Positions 61,096 through 64,000 of a stretch of DNA of 64,000 bases are shown here, piece after piece. This DNA comes from Paenibacillus polymyxa M1 (GTDB lineage Bacteria; Bacillota; Bacilli; Paenibacillales; Paenibacillaceae). A program made the translations under genes and the position numbers. Within the stretch, counting starts at the first letter, position 1; each line of letters opens with the position of its first letter. The notes beneath the pieces were generated by a model. It did no database searches. It saw only the letters and a program-made list of their open reading frames with translations, and was not told the DNA's origin. The DNA is taken from the NCBI RefSeq assembly GCF_000237325.1, contig NC_017542.1, positions 1,991,501 to 2,055,500 on the forward strand. Reading direction: 5' to 3'.

Positions 61096-63648
61096 ATGAT
61101 TAATGTGATAGGGTTGGATGGCTGGAGGTTTAGGGAAGCACATAGTGATGAGTGGCTCAGTGCGAAAGTACCGGGTTGTGTGCATACCGATCTTTTGCGA
61201 CATGGCAAAATTCTTGATCCTTTTATCGGTATGAACGAGATGGAGGTACAGTGGATTGATAAGCAGGATTGGATATACGAAGCCTATTTTGAGATAGATG
61301 CAAATCAGCTTCAATGTCGATGTGTAGAGCTGGTGTTGGAAGGTCTGGACACCTACGCAGATGTAAGAGTGAATGGTCAAACTGTCATATCGGCCAATAA
61401 TATGTTTCGGGTATGGAGACAGGATGTGAAGGCATTTGTTCAGCAAGGGAAAAATCGGCTTGAAATCCATTTTCGCTCTCCGATTACGGAAGATGTGCCT
61501 AAGCTGGAAAGGTTGGGCTATGGACTCCCCGCACCGAATGATCAGTCCGAGATAGGTGGCTTGTCTGATAAAAAAGTAAGCGTTTTCGCTCGTAAGGCTC
61601 CCTATCACTATGGTTGGGATTGGGGGCCGAGGCTGGTGACGAGCGGGATCTGGAGAGAGGTCCGAATTGAAGCTTGGTCTGGTTTGGTCGTAAGAGACTT
61701 GTTTATTCGACAGGACAAAGTGAGTACCGAGAGGGCTGAACTCACAGCAATGGTAGAGATTGAAAGTGCAAATGAGATTAGAGATGCCGAGTTGTGTATT
61801 TCTGCTGATGGCAGGGTGTGGTCCAAGCCGGTTCGTCTTCTGAAGGGAAAGCAAACAGTAGAGCTGGAGCTGGATATGAAGGAGCCGAAGCTGTGGTGGT
61901 GTCGTGGGCTGGGGGAGCCGCATCAGTATACGTTTGTAGCCGAATTGAAGGAGCAAGCACAGGAAGCAGTAATTGCGGAAAAATCAGTGAAAACGGGACT
62001 TCGTTCGATCCGTCTTATACGTGAGCGGGATACGGCAGGGGAGAGCTTCTATTTTGAGCTGAATGGAATCCCCGTGTTTGTAAAGGGAGCCAACCATATT
62101 CCGAATGACAGCTTTGCTGCCGAAGTTACGTTGGAACGATACCGGCATGAAATTGCCAGTGCGGCCGCCTCACATATGAATATGTTGCGGGTGTGGGGTG
62201 GCGGTATTTATGAAGAAGACGTATTTTATGACCTTTGTGATGAATACGGCTTGCTCGTGTGGCAAGATTTTATGTTCGCATGCAGCATGTATCCGGGGGA
62301 TCAGGCTTTTTTGGACAATGTAGCGCAGGAAGCCGAAGATAACATCAAGCGTTTGCGCCATCATCCTTGCATTGCGTTATGGTGCGGCAATAATGAGATT
62401 GATTCCGCATGGGCGCATTACGAAGAAAATGCAGGCTGGGGCTGGAAAAAGGCCTACACGCCTGAGCAACGGGAACGCCTATGGGAAGATTATGAAACGC
62501 TTTTCCACCGGATTTTACCGGAGGCGGTAAATGCCTGGACTCCGCAGACGGCATATTGGCCCTCCTCACCGCTAATTGATCTGACCGGAGATCGAAACCA
62601 GCATGCTCATCCGTCCTCCACAGCGGGAGACATCCATTATTGGGGAGTATGGCATGCGTCTGAGCCGTTTGAAAATTATCACGTACATGTGGGCCGTTTT
62701 ATGAGTGAGTATGGTTTTCAGTCCTTTCCTGAATACAAGTCTGTTCGCGCTTATGCGGAAGAGAAGGATTTGGAACTGGAATCTGAGGTGATGCTGGCAC
62801 ATCAGAAGAACGGCTCGGGCAATCGCCTGATTCAAGAATACATGGGACGGTACATGCGGCAACCCAAGGATTTTCCATGTTTTCTGCTCATGAGCCAGGT
62901 TTTACAGGCAGAGGCGATGAAAATGGCCATTGAGGCCCATCGTCGTCACAAGCCTTATTGCATGGGGACATTATACTGGCAGATGAATGACTGCTGGCCC
63001 GTTGCTTCCTGGTCAAGTATGGACTATTTTGGTCGTTGGAAGGCGCTTCAATATACGGCTAAACGCAGCTTTGCCGATGTGCTGTTGAGTGCAGTAGATA
63101 CGGAACAGGGGAGTAAAGAGCTGCATCTGGTTAACGATACGCTAGAGCCGATAGCGGGTACGCTGCGGCTGACACTTTTGCATATCCGTGGCAGTCAGGC
63201 TATTCGTGAAGAGAACATTAAGGTAGAACAGCAAGCAGGCGGCGCAGGGATCGTACATATACTGCCTACTGACAAATGGCTGAATGGCCTGGATCGTACG
63301 GAGCATATGCTGGTCGCACGTCTGATACAAAACGGTGAGCAGGTGGCCGCCAGCGAAATTTATTTTGCAGGTACGAAAGAGATGGATTTACCGCAGGCGA
63401 AAATTGAAGTGACGGAGATACCGGGAAGTGGAGGCAGTAGGTTCACGCTTTGTTCGGATGTACTTGCCAGACATGTGTGGCTGACCGCAGAGCAGGAGGG
63501 GATTTTCAGTGACAACCATCTGGATCTGGCTCCCGGTGTTCCTAAAACCGTGGAATTTCTGGCCTTGCGTAACGGTGCCTCCGCATTTGAGGTAGCTGCG
63601 CCAGGTGCATTGACGGTGCAATCATTGATCAATTGGATACAAGGTTAG
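61096..63648 (+). CDS. GH2 beta-mannosidase
   Basis: An 850-residue GH2 enzyme that removes beta-mannose from the ends of manno-oligosaccharides. An N-terminal jelly roll (WRFREAHSDEWLSAKVPGCVHTDLLRHG) is followed by immunoglobulin-like domains and the TIM barrel. Acid/base Glu is in WCGNNEIDSAW and the nucleophile Glu in FMSEYGFQSFPEY. GYGLPAPNDQ and PYHYGWDWGPR are mannosidase-type blocks. No signal peptide, so it acts in the cytoplasm on imported sugars. ATG 61096 follows GGGAGG by 9 nt. Confidence 0.92.
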   Translation: MINVIGLDGWRFREAHSDEWLSAKVPGCVHTDLLRHGKILDPFIGMNEMEVQWIDKQDWIYEAYFEIDANQLQCRCVELVLEGLDTYADVRVNGQTVISANNMFRVWRQDVKAFVQQGKNRLEIHFRSPITEDVPKLERLGYGLPAPNDQSEIGGLSDKKVSVFARKAPYHYGWDWGPRLVTSGIWREVRIEAWSGLVVRDLFIRQDKVSTERAELTAMVEIESANEIRDAELCISADGRVWSKPVRLLKGKQTVELELDMKEPKLWWCRGLGEPHQYTFVAELKEQAQEAVIAEKSVKTGLRSIRLIRERDTAGESFYFELNGIPVFVKGANHIPNDSFAAEVTLERYRHEIASAAASHMNMLRVWGGGIYEEDVFYDLCDEYGLLVWQDFMFACSMYPGDQAFLDNVAQEAEDNIKRLRHHPCIALWCGNNEIDSAWAHYEENAGWGWKKAYTPEQRERLWEDYETLFHRILPEAVNAWTPQTAYWPSSPLIDLTGDRNQHAHPSSTAGDIHYWGVWHASEPFENYHVHVGRFMSEYGFQSFPEYKSVRAYAEEKDLELESEVMLAHQKNGSGNRLIQEYMGRYMRQPKDFPCFLLMSQVLQAEAMKMAIEAHRRHKPYCMGTLYWQMNDCWPVASWSSMDYFGRWKALQYTAKRSFADVLLSAVDTEQGSKELHLVNDTLEPIAGTLRLTLLHIRGSQAIREENIKVEQQAGGAGIVHILPTDKWLNGLDRTEHMLVARLIQNGEQVAASEIYFAGTKEMDLPQAKIEVTEIPGSGGSRFTLCSDVLARHVWLTAEQEGIFSDNHLDLAPGVPKTVEFLALRNGASAFEVAAPGALTVQSLINWIQG

Positions 63649-63884
63649 AGGACAGTTAAAGCTCATCCGCCTTGAAGTAGATGATGGACAATGAAGTTCC
63701 TCTTCATCCGGCCGGCTGAGAGCATGTAGAGAAATCCGTGAGTAGGGTTTGAGCAGGGGGAGCTGAATTACAGCATTACCCGGGAAATGCTGCCTAAGAT
63801 TGAGCCTATTGGAGGGCTCCTTTTGATCAGAAGATCTGCATTCGTATATCGCTTTACCTGTGAAATGAAGTCTGAAATACAGTA

Positions 63885-63938
63885 AGCATCTGTCTCCCAG
63901 GAATATGAGGTCAACCCCGGGAGAATAGATGCTTTTTT
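63885..63938 (+). terminator. Terminator downstream of the beta-mannosidase gene
   Basis: AAGCATCTGTCTCCC (63885-63899) pairs with GGGAGAATAGATGCTT (about 63918-63933), then TTTTT. A weaker GAGCC/GGCTC hairpin with CTTTT lies near 63801-63825. The 352 nt after 63648 contain no gene. Confidence 0.8.
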
Positions 63939-63957
63939 ATCTTCATTTTATGCAGAG

Positions 63958-63970
63958 TGGAGCGCTTCCA
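63958..63970. promoter_or_regulatory. Palindrome with AGCGCT core at the right edge
   Basis: TGGAGCGCTTCCA resembles a LacI/CcpA-family site. It may belong to a gene beyond the window. Confidence 0.4.
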
Positions 63971-64000
63971 TTGAGCTTGAAGCCATTGTGGTGTACACTG

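Noticed and set aside
61039..61956. 305-residue open frame antisense to the beta-mannosidase gene
   Set aside because: It lies wholly within a well-supported GH2 gene, has no ribosome site and an odd His/Pro/Leu composition typical of a shadow frame.

Overview
The window looks like chromosomal DNA of a spore-forming, low-to-medium GC Firmicute, most probably Paenibacillus of the P. polymyxa group. That is inference from gene content: YqhG/YqhH, YqzE, YkvI, a CwlD-type amidase, small [4Fe-4S] ferredoxin, RelQ, a T-box leader, LexA boxes of the Bacillus type, many TTG/GTG starts behind strong AGGAGG ribosome binding sites, and MsmX-dependent style sugar transporters. No insertion sequence, prophage, CRISPR array, rRNA or plasmid function was seen. 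About 58 protein genes and one tRNA gene were found.

Layout. 1-8.5 kb: end of a thioredoxin-like gene, citramalate synthase (cimA), DNA polymerase IV (dinB), ferredoxin, a membrane-anchored L,D-transpeptidase, a 48-residue membrane protein, then the pyrD-relQ-DUF309 operon. 8.5-18.2 kb: a membrane thioredoxin, an rsmF/RsuA-type RNA modification pair, a GGDEF protein, a glycosyltransferase, YkvI, DedA, xpt and small unknown genes. 18.2-32.5 kb: an unknown gene behind two LexA boxes, tRNA-Leu(CAG), msrA, a divergent polysaccharide deacetylase, a CwlD-like amidase, yqzE, the yqhH-yqhG pair, an XRE regulator divergent from a fabF paralogue, GNAT, WYL and zinc-ribbon/effector-binding genes, and an MFS exporter. 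32.5-37.9 kb: a tetR gene interrupted by an in-frame stop, a macrodomain protein, a 3'-damaged Nudix gene, and an aminotransferase under a T-box leader.

37.9-45.1 kb is a complete-looking arabinan/arabino-oligosaccharide island. A divergent ArsR-type regulator carries a large C-terminal domain; opposite it lie a lipoprotein binding protein, two permeases, an anchored GH43 endo-arabinanase and a cytoplasmic GH43 exo-enzyme. The ABC ATPase is absent, so a shared ATPase elsewhere is implied. The promoter has a cre site at its start point. 45.3-51.4 kb: a 702-residue protein with a C-terminal methyltransferase, GrpB, VOC and unknown proteins, and a MarR-MFS pair with duplicated operators. 51.5-55.4 kb: the class Ib ribonucleotide reductase operon nrdI-nrdE-nrdF, with two NrdR boxes on its promoter and a long imperfect stem between nrdE and nrdF. 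55.5-64 kb: DUF2500, GNAT and MFS genes, then a carbohydrate locus: an orphan solute-binding lipoprotein, a LacI-type regulator and a GH2 beta-mannosidase.

Nothing here is an obvious new defence or mobile system. The best leads are regulatory or structural: the ArsR fusion regulator of the arabinan island, the nested inverted repeats at 21582-21711, the nrdE-nrdF stem, the alanine-type T-box on an aminotransferase, the SOS-boxed unknown gene, and the 702-residue methyltransferase fusion.
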